Shown here: one piece after another, positions 43,803-52,887 of the stretch
How positions within the stretch are numbered: position 1 is the stretch's first letter
Layout of the letters: each line of letters opens with the position of its first letter
Assembly: GCF_000427465.1 (NCBI RefSeq)
Contig: NZ_ATYB01000014.1
Location: 1,883,570 to 1,947,569, forward strand
From: Sinorhizobium arboris LMG 14919
Lineage (GTDB): Bacteria > Pseudomonadota > Alphaproteobacteria > Rhizobiales > Rhizobiaceae
Length of the DNA: 64,000 bases
Direction: 5' to 3'
Notes under the pieces: model-generated
Database searches by the model: none
Told to the model about the DNA's origin: nothing
The model's input: the letters and a program-made list of their open reading frames with translations, nothing else
Translations under genes and position numbers: made by a program

Positions 43803-44549
43803 TCACGCCATCTGTTGCCTGCGGATACGCGCAAAAAGCCATTCGAGTATGGGTGGAATGAACTCCGGATAATCATGTGCGGTCGGCTCCGCCTCTCGGA
43901 TCGCCACCGCTTCGTCGATCTCGGGATGGGGATCGGCAGCAACATGCGCCGCCACGCGCGCAATGACTTCCTCCGCCGTGGCTGCCAGTCGGAAAACGCG
44001 AAAAACGGTGAGGGTGCCATCCATGTGGATGGCGTGCCAGCCGGGTTCCGCGGTCGTCTCGGAAAGCGAAATGCCGGTCTCCTCCATGACTTCGCGCGCA
44101 ATATTGCGAGCGATATCGCAGCGCCCGTCAAAGATATCCTCCGGCTCAAGCGAGCCTCCGGGACTATAGACGCGGCCGGGATTGGCCGTGTGTGCACCCA
44201 TGCGAATCGCGATCAGGGCGCCGTCCGAGGAAACGAGCATCGGCATGCCGAAGATGTGGCTCGCTCCCGGCGCCCTCGTTTTCCGCCACCAGAGGAAGGT
44301 CGAATAGGGAACGATATGACCGCGCGCGCTGATGCGCCCATCGGTTATGCGAACCGATCGCTGCAATACCATCCTCCCGTCGAAGAGATGCGGGTTCGCT
44401 GCGATTTCGCGCTGCCAGCTTTCTCGCGCCCGCTCCGCCTCTGCCAGGTGAAACGGGTGCGGCTCGGCCGCAACCTCTATGTCGATTTCCGAGACCGCAA
44501 AGATCGTCCCTGCGGCGGGCCACTGCGAACGGTCGGTTTCGAGTGTCAT
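43803..44549 (-). CDS. Nudix hydrolase with an extended Nudix box
   Basis: A 248-residue protein. The catalytic helix is recognisable (IAREVMEETGI, residues 150-160) and the preceding strand-loop begins PGGSLEPED. The gap between the GG...E and REVMEE parts is about 7 residues longer than the canonical G-x5-E-x7-REUxEE. The ATG at 44549 overlaps the end of the upstream endonuclease-like gene, implying coupling. Substrate unknown; larger Nudix proteins of this type include NADH- and CoA-pyrophosphatase relatives. Confidence 0.82.
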   Translation of the reverse strand: MTLETDRSQWPAAGTIFAVSEIDIEVAAEPHPFHLAEAERARESWQREIAANPHLFDGRMVLQRSVRITDGRISARGHIVPYSTFLWWRKTRAPGASHIFGMPMLVSSDGALIAIRMGAHTANPGRVYSPGGSLEPEDIFDGRCDIARNIAREVMEETGISLSETTAEPGWHAIHMDGTLTVFRVFRLAATAEEVIARVAAHVAADPHPEIDEAVAIREAEPTAHDYPEFIPPILEWLFARIRRQQMA

Positions 44550-44551
44550 TA

Positions 44552-45658
44552 TTATATGTCCAGGGTCATTACGACAGGGCAATGGTCGGAGGCTTTCGGC
44601 CGGTCCCAACCGGTGCGTGGATAACGCTCGACCTCCTGGCCCGCAGGAAAGATCGTGCGATAGGGCTGACCGGCGCGGATGATCTCCGGCACGCGGGTCG
44701 CATTGCGCCGCGCCAGCTCCGGCGACAGCCAGATATAGTCGAGCTGGCAGAGATGGCGTTCTTCCGGTCCCCTGCTGTGGAAAAGCGTCCAGCGATCGAG
44801 GGCCGGCCGTCGCAGCATCGGATTTTCGACGAAACCATCGTGGCTGAGGACGTCCAGTGCGCTCGTCGCCTCCGAAGTCGGCACGAACTCGTAGCCGTTG
44901 CGCCGGTCGCCCTCTACGTTCACCTTCTCCTGATAGTCATTCATGTCGCCACAAATGGCGAAGACTTTGCCGGCCGTATGTCCGCGGCCGAAGCGGCCTT
45001 CGATGATATGACGCACGGCCTTCGCCTCGGCGATGCGCACGGCCATCGTCGCCTGGCGGCCGTCAAGACCGTCGCGCGCCGGCCCCATGGACTTGAGATG
45101 CACCACATAGAGTGTCAACGGCCTCCCTCCGATCATCACGTCCACCTCAAGGCAGTCGCGTTTGAAGATGCGGTCGCGGGGCCGATTGGTAAGTGCCAGT
45201 TCGTCGTTGAAAAGGTCGAGATCCGCATAGGTGAGCGCTGCATGGCTCTTGACCTCCAGGCACTCGATCTTCTGGCCGTCGCGCGTCTCCTCCCGCATCA
45301 GCACCGCGACATCGATTCCGCGGGTGTCGTTTCCCTCGATCAGGTATTTCTGGCGGTAACCGTTTCCGGCCATGCGGAACAGATATCCATATTCGAAAGC
45401 CTGCAGCGCTGCCATGCTGTCGGTCTCCTGCAGGCAGAGAATATCGGCGTCGCAATCGGCGATCGCCAGCGCCGACATCTGCCGGGTATCGTCCGTATGC
45501 GCAATTGTGCGCGCCTCTTCCAGGCGCTGATATTCCGCCTCGCTGCGGACGTCGAAGAGCCGCAGCACCCGATCCTGCTTGAGCTGGTTGCGGAAGCCGG
45601 AGAAATCGAAGCGGCTCAGGAGATTTTCGATATTGAAGGTGGCAAGGCGAAGCGACAT
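44552..45658 (-). CDS. Endonuclease/exonuclease/phosphatase family protein
   Basis: A 368-residue protein with the ordered motifs of the DNase I-like fold: LRLATFNIENLL, ADILCLQETDSM, LYVVHLKSM, FAICGDMNDY and the final SDHCPVVMTL. These supply metal and phosphate ligands (Asn, Glu, Asp, His). Substrate could be a nucleic acid or a small phosphoester. The ATG at 45658 starts the domain. It is transcribed ahead of the Nudix gene in a likely two-gene operon. Confidence 0.9.
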   Translation of the reverse strand: MSLRLATFNIENLLSRFDFSGFRNQLKQDRVLRLFDVRSEAEYQRLEEARTIAHTDDTRQMSALAIADCDADILCLQETDSMAALQAFEYGYLFRMAGNGYRQKYLIEGNDTRGIDVAVLMREETRDGQKIECLEVKSHAALTYADLDLFNDELALTNRPRDRIFKRDCLEVDVMIGGRPLTLYVVHLKSMGPARDGLDGRQATMAVRIAEAKAVRHIIEGRFGRGHTAGKVFAICGDMNDYQEKVNVEGDRRNGYEFVPTSEATSALDVLSHDGFVENPMLRRPALDRWTLFHSRGPEERHLCQLDYIWLSPELARRNATRVPEIIRAGQPYRTIFPAGQEVERYPRTGWDRPKASDHCPVVMTLDI

Positions 45659-45805
45659 CAGGGCAATTCCACATTGAATTGCCGCGGACATTAGAGCGGG
45701 ACGAGCAAAGGTGTAAAGCTGCAGGTTAGGCGGCCCTCGGGTAAGGCACGCAACCCGCGGTCCTCTCATGTGAGAGTTGCGGCGCGCCCGCGCGGACTGT
45801 GCCTG

Positions 45806-46249
45806 CTACCTTCTTACGGCCACCACCTGGGCCCGGCTGAAATAGGATAGCTGCACGCGGCCCGACTGGTTGCCCCCGATGAGACGTGCGGTCGATTTGG
45901 ACAGTTGCGACAGGATGCCGACGTGGTAGCTCCGTCCGGCCCGGACGACGACGACGTCGCCGGGGCGCGCGTAGGAAAGCTTGACCGGCGCGCCGAACCG
46001 CAGCCACGAGCGGGCGATACCGTAGCTTTTCGGCGGCTCCCGGCCCGCCTTTCGGGCAACCATCCCCATGAAATGGCCGCACCAGGGCGTACGGGCCGGA
46101 TTGATTCCGAGTGCGGCGCGAAGGCGCTTGTTGTTTTTCACCTCGTGCAACCCGGCATATTGCTGCGCTTGGGTCAGCATTCCCGCCGATGCGGTATCTG
46201 GTGACGTAAACGCTAGAAATGCTGCAGTCAGAAGCGCGACAACCTTCAT
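45806..46249 (-). CDS. TIGR02594-like secreted amidase-fold protein
   Basis: A 147-residue protein with a signal peptide (MKVVALLTAAFLAFTSPDTA ending ASA). The domain has ARTPWCGHFMGMVARKAGRE (candidate catalytic Cys), ARPGDVVVVRAGRSYHVGIL (His), as in TIGR02594/CHAP-NlpC relatives. AAGGGAGA precedes the ATG. It probably acts on peptidoglycan; proof of activity is lacking. Confidence 0.8.
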   Translation of the reverse strand: MKVVALLTAAFLAFTSPDTASAGMLTQAQQYAGLHEVKNNKRLRAALGINPARTPWCGHFMGMVARKAGREPPKSYGIARSWLRFGAPVKLSYARPGDVVVVRAGRSYHVGILSQLSKSTARLIGGNQSGRVQLSYFSRAQVVAVRR

Positions 46250-46708
46250 GAGTTGGTCTCCCTTACAGCGTCCCCGCGTCCTGCCGGACGCGTAAAAGTC
46301 GCTGTAGCACCTGGATTTGCTGCATGTTTTTGGATCGGCTGCGATCCGACGACATGCAGCCGGCGCGGACGGCCTCATGCCGGCCCTCGCCTGCCTCTTC
46401 GCCTCCGTCCATCGCAACAAGTTCGCCCCTTCCGCCGGCGCGCATCGCGCACGTCGAGCCGCTCCGCGAACGGGAATGCGTCCCGTTCGAAGAGGAAATG
46501 CTCCGGAATCAAAGGGCTAGAGCGTCCTTGACCGAGGCGTGCGGCAAGCGGCGGTACCCAGCGCCCGTTCAGGGCGCCAAGGCATACCTGAATCGCTGCG
46601 CGGCCCGCTCATGGGCGCTGCCGTGCCGGCAACCGTTAAGGCTGCACCACGCCTTCGTCACAAAGCACAAAGGACTCTCTAGCGCTTTGAGGCTGCAAAT
46701 AGCCGTCA

Positions 46709-46733
46709 CCGAAAATCGAATATGGATTTTCGG
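46709..46733. repeat. Orphan perfect hairpin
   Basis: CCGAAAATC-GAATATG-GATTTTCGG. It is not adjacent to any gene end, so a terminator role is doubtful. Confidence 0.35.
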
Positions 46734-47049
46734 TCCGGTGTTGCAGCCGGCCCGCAATTTGCAATGGCCGTGCCCCAACCTGATGGCGGTCGCTTTGCGA
46801 GAGCTTGGAATTCCCCTGCCAGCCGGTGGTTAGCGGCGAAAATCTGCCGGCTAGGTGAAGCGAAATTGTGGCAAAGGCCGCTTCTATTGCGCAAATGGCG
46901 CCAATTTCTTTGCCGATTCGCTATTGTAACCCGGAAATGGCGCGTTTTCGCCGGTCGGCGGTAGCTGTTCGGTCCGGCATCCCTACGGTCAGCTTCGCCG
47001 CTGCGGCACCTGAGCGTCAGCTCGGGCGACGGCCGTTCTGGCCGGTCCG

Positions 47050-47096
47050 GAGCGCTTCCAAAAGAGCTGCGTGGCGCTTTTTTCGCTCGGAAGCGC
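47050..47096. repeat. RIME-like repeat, copy 6 (diverged)
   Basis: GAGCGCTTCCAAAAGAGCTG, then GGCGCTTTTTTCGCTCGGAA. Symmetry of the ends (GAGCGCTTCC / GGAAGCGC) is retained. Confidence 0.4.
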
Positions 47097-47114
47097 GTGG
47101 CTCAAAGAGATGAA

Positions 47115-48449
47115 TTAGCGCACCAATCGAATAGCGCCCGGATAATTGAAATGGGTATTTGCAAGCTCCTTGCTGCAATCCATCTTGAAGGTACTGTTGC
47201 CGATCAGGGTGATCTCCTGTGCGATCAATCTGATGCACTCGCCGCTGGTCGTCCCATTGCCCGCATATTGGAGCTCGGCGGCGTCGGGGAGATATACGAT
47301 CCCCGTCAGCGAGGATTTGCTGTTGCCGTTGATGACGGCCGACGCGGTGTTGCCGTGCTGTGCGACGATCGAGAAGCCGGCCCAGTTACCCGCCAGCGGA
47401 GGTGAGATATTGAAGGTGGCGCCGCCGTTGATCCTGAGCGCGGCACCGTTCATCAGAAAGAAGGTGACGCCCTGGCCGCTTACGACCGTCTGGCTGCCGA
47501 GTTCCAGCCGACCTCCATCGATGATGTAATTGCCCGGCTGGAGTGTGACGGCGCCTTTCAGGTCCAGCCCCCCGTAAGTTCCGGGTTTTAGCGTCACCAC
47601 ATGGCCGTCGGCATTTTTCGGGGTCTTGCCAGTGCCGTTGCAATCGCCATTGCCGCCGCCTCCGGCGACGAAGGCTTGGCCGCAGCCGGAAAGATCCGTC
47701 CATCCCGAAGGCTTGGGGAGCACTTTGCTCGCGAACGGGTCGGGTATGCGCGGCGATCCTTCGACGGCCGCCTCGCAGGCGAGCTGTATCGCTAGCGGCG
47801 AGCTGTAGATGCGCCCCGCCGCGTAGAGACATTCGGCTTTGAGCTTGCCTGAGCCGCCGATATAAACCGACTGATCGTCGTTCGAATTCGAAAGGACCGC
47901 ACACCCCGTCAGGTCGGCAATCGCGCTGCCGCTGACCTCGAATGCGCGGTCTGCCGTCTTGTGAAGCGCAAGAATGCAGGCCTCCGCGCCGGATGCGCGC
48001 GCGGCAACCGCTAGGCGCCGGATCTGCAGCGGCAAGCGCTCGAGAAAGAGCGGCTTGTGGTTCAGCACGAACTCGGCGGTGGCGGTATCTTCGTTCACGC
48101 CGCGCGTAAATTTCACGGTCAAGGCCTGCGTGGACGGCTCCGTGGCGACGGCCAACGCGTCGACGACGCTCTCCTGCGGCAGCGCGTAGTTGCTCCAGAA
48201 AAACTTTTGTGCCGCATCATAGGCGCCGTCTTCGGTGGCACCCTCGCCATAGGCCCGTACCGAGCCGAGCGCGGCTGCATCGAGGGCGCTCTGGATCTTC
48301 TCCGCTTCGAAGTAAGCCCCGGCGAAGTCGATCGCCAGAGCAGCGGCGCCGATGATCGGCACGAATGCGATAGCGCCAAGAACGGCGAAGTTGCCGTCCC
48401 TTTCGCGCATCAATCTTTTCAGATGCAGGCGGAACGTCGCGGCCCTCAT
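47115..48449 (-). CDS. TadE/TadG-like pilus-associated protein
   Basis: A 444-residue protein. The N-terminus (RERDGNFAVLGAIAFVPIIG, then AAALAIDFAGAYFEAEKIQS) is the TadG/TadE-like transmembrane segment with a pseudopilin-like helix. The rest is an exported, Gly/Ser-rich beta structure (VVTLKPGTYGGLDLKGAVTL, LELGSQTVVSGQGVTFFLMN) with several cysteines. AGGGGAAGGTT precedes the ATG at 48449. No other tad genes are adjacent, so this is a stand-alone copy of uncertain function. Confidence 0.85.
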   Translation of the reverse strand: MRAATFRLHLKRLMRERDGNFAVLGAIAFVPIIGAAALAIDFAGAYFEAEKIQSALDAAALGSVRAYGEGATEDGAYDAAQKFFWSNYALPQESVVDALAVATEPSTQALTVKFTRGVNEDTATAEFVLNHKPLFLERLPLQIRRLAVAARASGAEACILALHKTADRAFEVSGSAIADLTGCAVLSNSNDDQSVYIGGSGKLKAECLYAAGRIYSSPLAIQLACEAAVEGSPRIPDPFASKVLPKPSGWTDLSGCGQAFVAGGGGNGDCNGTGKTPKNADGHVVTLKPGTYGGLDLKGAVTLQPGNYIIDGGRLELGSQTVVSGQGVTFFLMNGAALRINGGATFNISPPLAGNWAGFSIVAQHGNTASAVINGNSKSSLTGIVYLPDAAELQYAGNGTTSGECIRLIAQEITLIGNSTFKMDCSKELANTHFNYPGAIRLVR

Positions 48450-48994
48450 AACCTTCCCCTCAGCAGCTCCACCGCAACACATAAGCATTAACTAATTTTA
48501 AAAACGTTAGCAAACCTGGCCGTTTTTTATGAAATCTTTAGAAATGCGCCGCCTTTCTCCAGTTCCGTCGCGCTGCGGGCACGGCGATCGACGCGCTCCG
48601 TCGCGACAGCTCTGAAGGCCTTGGGCTGTCGCCCTCTTCAGCCGCCTCTTGCGCAAGAATCGATCGTACTTGGTTACAAATCGCCCTGAAAAGTTACTGG
48701 ACCAAGACCCTCAATCGCGTCAAAAATGGTGGGGCAATCAGGGAAATGATTTCAGTAGCAATTTAGGTCAGAGGTCGCTCTGTAGTGGAATCTGATTGAG
48801 AACGTGTACCCGGTTGGGCCCGCGGCGGCCCCCGGGCGGAGAGTGATCGATATGCCCGAAGCGTTTAGCATCCAGGCTGATATTGCTGCCGCTGAATATC
48901 GAGATTGATAATTTTCGCCGCAATCTATCGGGCCTGCTCGCTGACGGCAGGCCCTGTTTCTTGGTATATCGGCGCCGTCGCAGCGAGCGAGGCG
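48450..48994. other. 545-base gap without a gene
   Basis: AT-rich just upstream of the Tad-like gene (48480-48545), then mixed composition. No RNA gene or strong hairpin was recognised. Confidence 0.4.
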
Positions 48995-50734
48995 TCAGCC
49001 GTAGAGATATTCCGGCAGCCAGAGCGTCATGCCTGGCCAGATATACATCATGATCATGCAGAGGATGACGATCAGCATGTAGGGCATCATGCCCGCGAAG
49101 ATTTGGCTGAGGGTCACCTGCGGCGGCGACACGCCCTTGAGATAGTAGGCCGACATAGCAACTGGCGGCGACAGGAAAGCAGCCTGCAGATTTACGAAGA
49201 CGAGCACGCCCCAGAGGATCGGGTCAATGTCGAAATGGTGGAGCATCGGCAGGAAGATCGGCACGAAGATGATGATGATCTCGGTCCACTCGAGCGGCCA
49301 GCCGAGTATGAAGATGATGGCCTGCGACAGGATCATGAATTGCATCGGCGTGAGATCGAGTGCGAGCACCCATTGCTCCACCAGCGCCTGTCCGCCGAGG
49401 ATCGCGAAAACGGCGGAGAAAAGCGCCGAACCGACGAAGAGCCAGCAGACCATGGCGGTCGTCTTCGCGGTCAGGAACACCGCTTCCTTGGTGCGCTGCC
49501 AGTCGAGGGTCCGCGCCTGGAGCGCCAGCAGGAACGCACCGGCCGCGCCGACTGCGGCGGATTCCGTTGCAGTGGTTATGCCGAACAGGATCACCCCGAG
49601 CACCACCACCGTCAGGATTGCGAGCGGCATGACTGAGGAAACGAGGAGCTTCACCACCTGCAGCCGTTCGGCAGTCATATTGCGATAGTAACGCAGGAGC
49701 GACAAGGCGGCGACCGCGGCGGCGAGGCCGAACCAGACGTAGAAGCTCGCCGCAGGGCCGCCAGTCGTCGCGGGCCCGGCATCCGCAACCGGTGCGCCGA
49801 GCTCTTCCAGTCCCTCCGGTGTTTCCGTTGCGGCGGCTTGCTGATGAATGACGACATACCACCAGAGGAGCCCGAGCGTGGACGCGGTCAGCAGAAATGG
49901 AACGAGTGCCGCTGCAACGTTCTTGACGAGTTTCCAATAGGTGAGCCGTCCCTCGCCCACCTCGATCGCGGCTGCGCGTGACGGTGAGACCAGAGCGGCA
50001 AGGAGCCCGGCGAGCATGTTGGGTGAATAGACCTCTGCGAGGCGCCTCATCCATGACGGCACCGGAACGCGCGTCTGTTCCTCGGGCAGGCTCGGCGCGA
50101 TTTTCGGATTGAGCATCGCCCAACCGAGAACATAGGCCAGATAGAGAAGCGACAGAAAGAAGCCGGGAAACATCGTCGCCGCATAAAGCTTGACCACCGA
50201 CTGCCCGGCCACCGCAGCATAGACGATGATCATCACCGAGGGCGGAATCAGGATGCCCAGAGTACCCCCGGCGGTGATGACGCCAGAGGCAAGCCTGACA
50301 TCGTAACCAGCCCGCAGCATCGGGTTCATGGCGATCACGCCCATCAGCACCACGACGGCGCCGACCAGGCCGCTCGCAATGCCCCAGAAAGTGCAGACGA
50401 TAAGAGTTGTAACGGCAAGCGATGCTGGAACGCGCCGGAACGACAGCTGGACGCTGTAGAACATCTTGTCTACCAGCGCGCCCCGCTCCATGACGTAACC
50501 CATCAGCACGAAAAGCGGGATGGAGATCAGCACGTCGTTGGTCATGGCACCATAGGTGCGTTGGACCATGAGATCGAAGACCCGGTTATCGATCCAGGGC
50601 TCCGCCGGATTGTAGAAGGCGTAGAAGCCGAACAGCATGCCGAGACCCATCAGGGTGAAAGCCGTCGGAAATCCCATCATGATCACGACCACGATGAGGG
50701 CCAGCATTGTCAAGCCAAGGAATGGTTCGGTCAC
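48995..50734 (-). CDS. TRAP transporter large permease (DctM family, long form)
   Basis: A 579-residue inner-membrane protein of the DctM family. Motifs include LISIPLFVLMGYVMERGALV, SGVITAGGTLGILIPPSVMI and GWPLEWTEIIIIFVPIFLPM. Typical DctM proteins are ~425 residues; the extra ~150 residues (about 220-370) add membrane segments and a charged loop, as in the FcbT3-like long forms. It overlaps the small permease gene by 4 bases and drives Na+-coupled uptake with its partners. Confidence 0.93.
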   Translation of the reverse strand: MTEPFLGLTMLALIVVVIMMGFPTAFTLMGLGMLFGFYAFYNPAEPWIDNRVFDLMVQRTYGAMTNDVLISIPLFVLMGYVMERGALVDKMFYSVQLSFRRVPASLAVTTLIVCTFWGIASGLVGAVVVLMGVIAMNPMLRAGYDVRLASGVITAGGTLGILIPPSVMIIVYAAVAGQSVVKLYAATMFPGFFLSLLYLAYVLGWAMLNPKIAPSLPEEQTRVPVPSWMRRLAEVYSPNMLAGLLAALVSPSRAAAIEVGEGRLTYWKLVKNVAAALVPFLLTASTLGLLWWYVVIHQQAAATETPEGLEELGAPVADAGPATTGGPAASFYVWFGLAAAVAALSLLRYYRNMTAERLQVVKLLVSSVMPLAILTVVVLGVILFGITTATESAAVGAAGAFLLALQARTLDWQRTKEAVFLTAKTTAMVCWLFVGSALFSAVFAILGGQALVEQWVLALDLTPMQFMILSQAIIFILGWPLEWTEIIIIFVPIFLPMLHHFDIDPILWGVLVFVNLQAAFLSPPVAMSAYYLKGVSPPQVTLSQIFAGMMPYMLIVILCMIMMYIWPGMTLWLPEYLYG

Positions 50735-51396
50735 GGCTCTCCCCCTCCGAGCCCGCGCTGCCGGGCCGCCCTGTCGATGTCCTGCGCGCGTTCGATGGCT
50801 GCCTCGCGCGTCTCCTCGTCGATATGCTCGCTATGGGCCAGCTGCTCGGCCACGACATCGATCTCTTCGACGTCCTTCAGCCGGGCTGGCCACGCCCCGG
50901 TTCTCAGACAGAGGATGCAGCGCAGGATCTCCGCCAGGCCCTGAAGAATGACCAGCGCGCCCGCGATCGGAATAACCGTCTTGAAGTAATAAATCGGCGG
51001 CCCTTCTGCCGTGACTGTCGAGTGCTCGCCGATCCGCCACGACAACGCGGCATAGTCGTAACCTGCATAAATCAAGGCCGCGATGCCGGGCAGGAAGAAG
51101 AAGATGTAAAGGATGAGGTCGAGCGCCGCCTGAGTGCGCGGCCTCAACGAACTGTAGATGAAATCGCCGCGCACATGCGCGTTCTGCGCCAGCGCATAGG
51201 CCCCCGCCAGCATGAAGAGGCTGCCGTAGAGCATGTTGCTGGCGTCGAAGATCCATGCGGTCGGCATGTTCAGGATGTAACGCTTGAAGACTTCGCCGCA
51301 CACCAGCACCATCAGGCCGATGATCAGCCATGCGGCCGCCTTGCCGGTCCAGACGCTGATGGCGTCGATCCTGATGAGCAGATGCTGAACGTTCAC
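50731..51396 (-). CDS. TRAP transporter small permease (DctQ family)
   Basis: A 221-residue protein from a GTG at 51396 with GGGGAG upstream. It has four transmembrane helices, typical DctQ sequence (GEVFKRYILNMPTAWIFDAS) and NAHVRGDFIYSSLRPRTQAA. The C-terminal tail is long and charged. It forms the membrane complex with the large permease. Confidence 0.9.
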   Translation of the reverse strand: MNVQHLLIRIDAISVWTGKAAAWLIIGLMVLVCGEVFKRYILNMPTAWIFDASNMLYGSLFMLAGAYALAQNAHVRGDFIYSSLRPRTQAALDLILYIFFFLPGIAALIYAGYDYAALSWRIGEHSTVTAEGPPIYYFKTVIPIAGALVILQGLAEILRCILCLRTGAWPARLKDVEEIDVVAEQLAHSEHIDEETREAAIERAQDIDRAARQRGLGGGEP

Positions 51397-51424
51397 GCGC
51401 ACTCCCCGGATGGCCGTGCCGTCA

Positions 51425-51458
51425 CCGCGCATCACCGGCCTGTGCCGGTCATGCGCGG
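51425..51458 (-). promoter_or_regulatory. Intercistronic stem-loop between TRAP binding-protein and permease genes
   Basis: CCGCGCAT-C-ACCGGC pairs with GCCGGT-C-ATGCGCGG around CTGT: 14 paired bases and one C-C mismatch. Such hairpins usually protect the upstream binding-protein mRNA and lower permease output. Confidence 0.5.
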
Positions 51459-51471
51459 CATCGGGCTGAGG

Positions 51472-52611
51472 TCAGAGCGACTTGGCGACCCCGTCTCGCC
51501 CGAAATAGTGGTCGAAGGCCATCCGCCGGTTCACGACCGTATCCTGCTCCCATCGCGTGGCGCGTTCTGCAAAGGCGATCTGCGACTGCAGAACCTCTTT
51601 GAACACCGGGTTCTCCGCCGATTTCTTTTTCACCACCTCGTCATAGACCTCGAGCTGCCGCCTGAGGATCGCCTCTGGCGTCTTGTAGAACTTGACCTGG
51701 TCGGCAGTCTGCATCTCTCGATAGTCCTTGGAGTAACGATCGATCGCCTTCCAGGCCATGTCAGCCGACGCCGCGTCCACGGCATTTGTTATGATTGCTT
51801 TCATCTGTTCCGGCAGGCCGTCGAATTTCGCCTTGTTGAACAGTATCTCGAAGGTCTCGGCATTCTGATGATAGCCCTGCAGCATGCAGACCTTGGAGAC
51901 GTCGGGAAAGCCGAGCACGCGATCGGACGAGGCATTGTTGAACTCCGCCGCGTCGAGAAGTCCGCGATCGAGCGCCGCGACGATCTCGCCGCCCGGCAAG
52001 GCGTTGACGGCCGCGCCGAGCCCGGTGAACACATCGATCGAGATCCCGACGGTGCGGAATTTCAGCCCTCTTAGATCCTCCGCCTTGGCGACGGGCTTCT
52101 TGAACCAGCCCAGCGGCTGCGTCGGCATGGGTCCGTAGGGGAACGATACGACATTGGCGCCGATCGACTCGTAGAGTTTTGCGAGCAGGTCCCTGCCGCC
52201 GCCATACTTGTGCCAGGCCAACATCATGTTGGCGTCCATGGCGAAGCCTGGTCCCGATCCCCACAGCGCCAGTGCGGTCTGCTTGCCGTAGTGATAGACC
52301 ATCACGCCGTGGCCGCCATCGAGCGTTCCTTCAGAGACCGCGTCGAGAAGTCCGAAAGCCGGCACCACGGCACCGGCCGGAAGCACCTCTATTTTGAGGT
52401 CTCCACCGGTCATGTCGTTGACCTTCTTTGCAAAGTCGAGCGCGAACTCGTGGAAGATATCCTTCGACGGCCAGGTGCTTTGCCAGCGCATGCTGACGGG
52501 TCCCTGTGCCTTGACGATGCTCGGTGCTACAGCCATGGCCGCCCCGGCCACGGCTGCGCCGCGCAGAAATTTGCGGCGCGATGTCCCTCCGCTCTCGGCT
52601 GTATGTTTCAT
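51472..52611 (-). CDS. TRAP transporter substrate-binding protein (TakP/DctP-like)
   Basis: A 379-residue periplasmic protein with a twin-arginine signal (TSRRKFLRGAAVAGAAMAVA). The mature part has the DctP-family conserved Arg region (DLRGLKFRTVGISIDVFTGL, then GAAVNALPGGEIVAALDRGL) and an acidic binding segment (DAAEFNNASSDRVLGFPDVS). It resembles the TakP group that binds 2-oxo acids or lactate. AGGAGAG precedes the ATG. It heads the three-gene TRAP operon and is divergent from the next gene. Confidence 0.9.
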   Translation of the reverse strand: MKHTAESGGTSRRKFLRGAAVAGAAMAVAPSIVKAQGPVSMRWQSTWPSKDIFHEFALDFAKKVNDMTGGDLKIEVLPAGAVVPAFGLLDAVSEGTLDGGHGVMVYHYGKQTALALWGSGPGFAMDANMMLAWHKYGGGRDLLAKLYESIGANVVSFPYGPMPTQPLGWFKKPVAKAEDLRGLKFRTVGISIDVFTGLGAAVNALPGGEIVAALDRGLLDAAEFNNASSDRVLGFPDVSKVCMLQGYHQNAETFEILFNKAKFDGLPEQMKAIITNAVDAASADMAWKAIDRYSKDYREMQTADQVKFYKTPEAILRRQLEVYDEVVKKKSAENPVFKEVLQSQIAFAERATRWEQDTVVNRRMAFDHYFGRDGVAKSL

Positions 52612-52887
52612 ACTCTCCTCCCGAAACTGCGCGCGAGCTGCCTCCCGTCGATGGGAGCGGATTCTCTCGCGGGCATTCACAATGGCTGAAGAGGCACAAG
52701 CATCGTCTGGAGACGCGCTGCGCCCCGATTTTCTTCTTGCTGCAACGAGAATACTCCCGAATGCGGCCCCTCGCAAAGATTGCAGGAAACGCGCCGGGGG
52801 CGCTGCCGATTGGAAGAGGAAGGGAATAGTATGAGGCGGTGTTCCGTCTTACGGCGAGAACCGCCGATCTCTCCGGGAGGGCATAGG

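Larger units (their letters stand above)
46250..47114. other. 865-base region without a convincing gene
   Basis: A few frames are open but none has family features, a credible start and normal wobble bias. The region includes a perfect 9-bp hairpin (CCGAAAATC/GATTTTCGG, 46709-46733) and a diverged RIME-like element (47050-47096). Confidence 0.45.

Noticed and set aside
42639..45694. Two long plus-strand frames opposite PhzF, Nudix and EEP genes
   Set aside because: Shadows; the minus-strand genes have complete catalytic motifs.
46324..46833. Possible gene in the 46.3-46.8 kb gap
   Set aside because: Irregular composition, no start signal, no recognisable motif.
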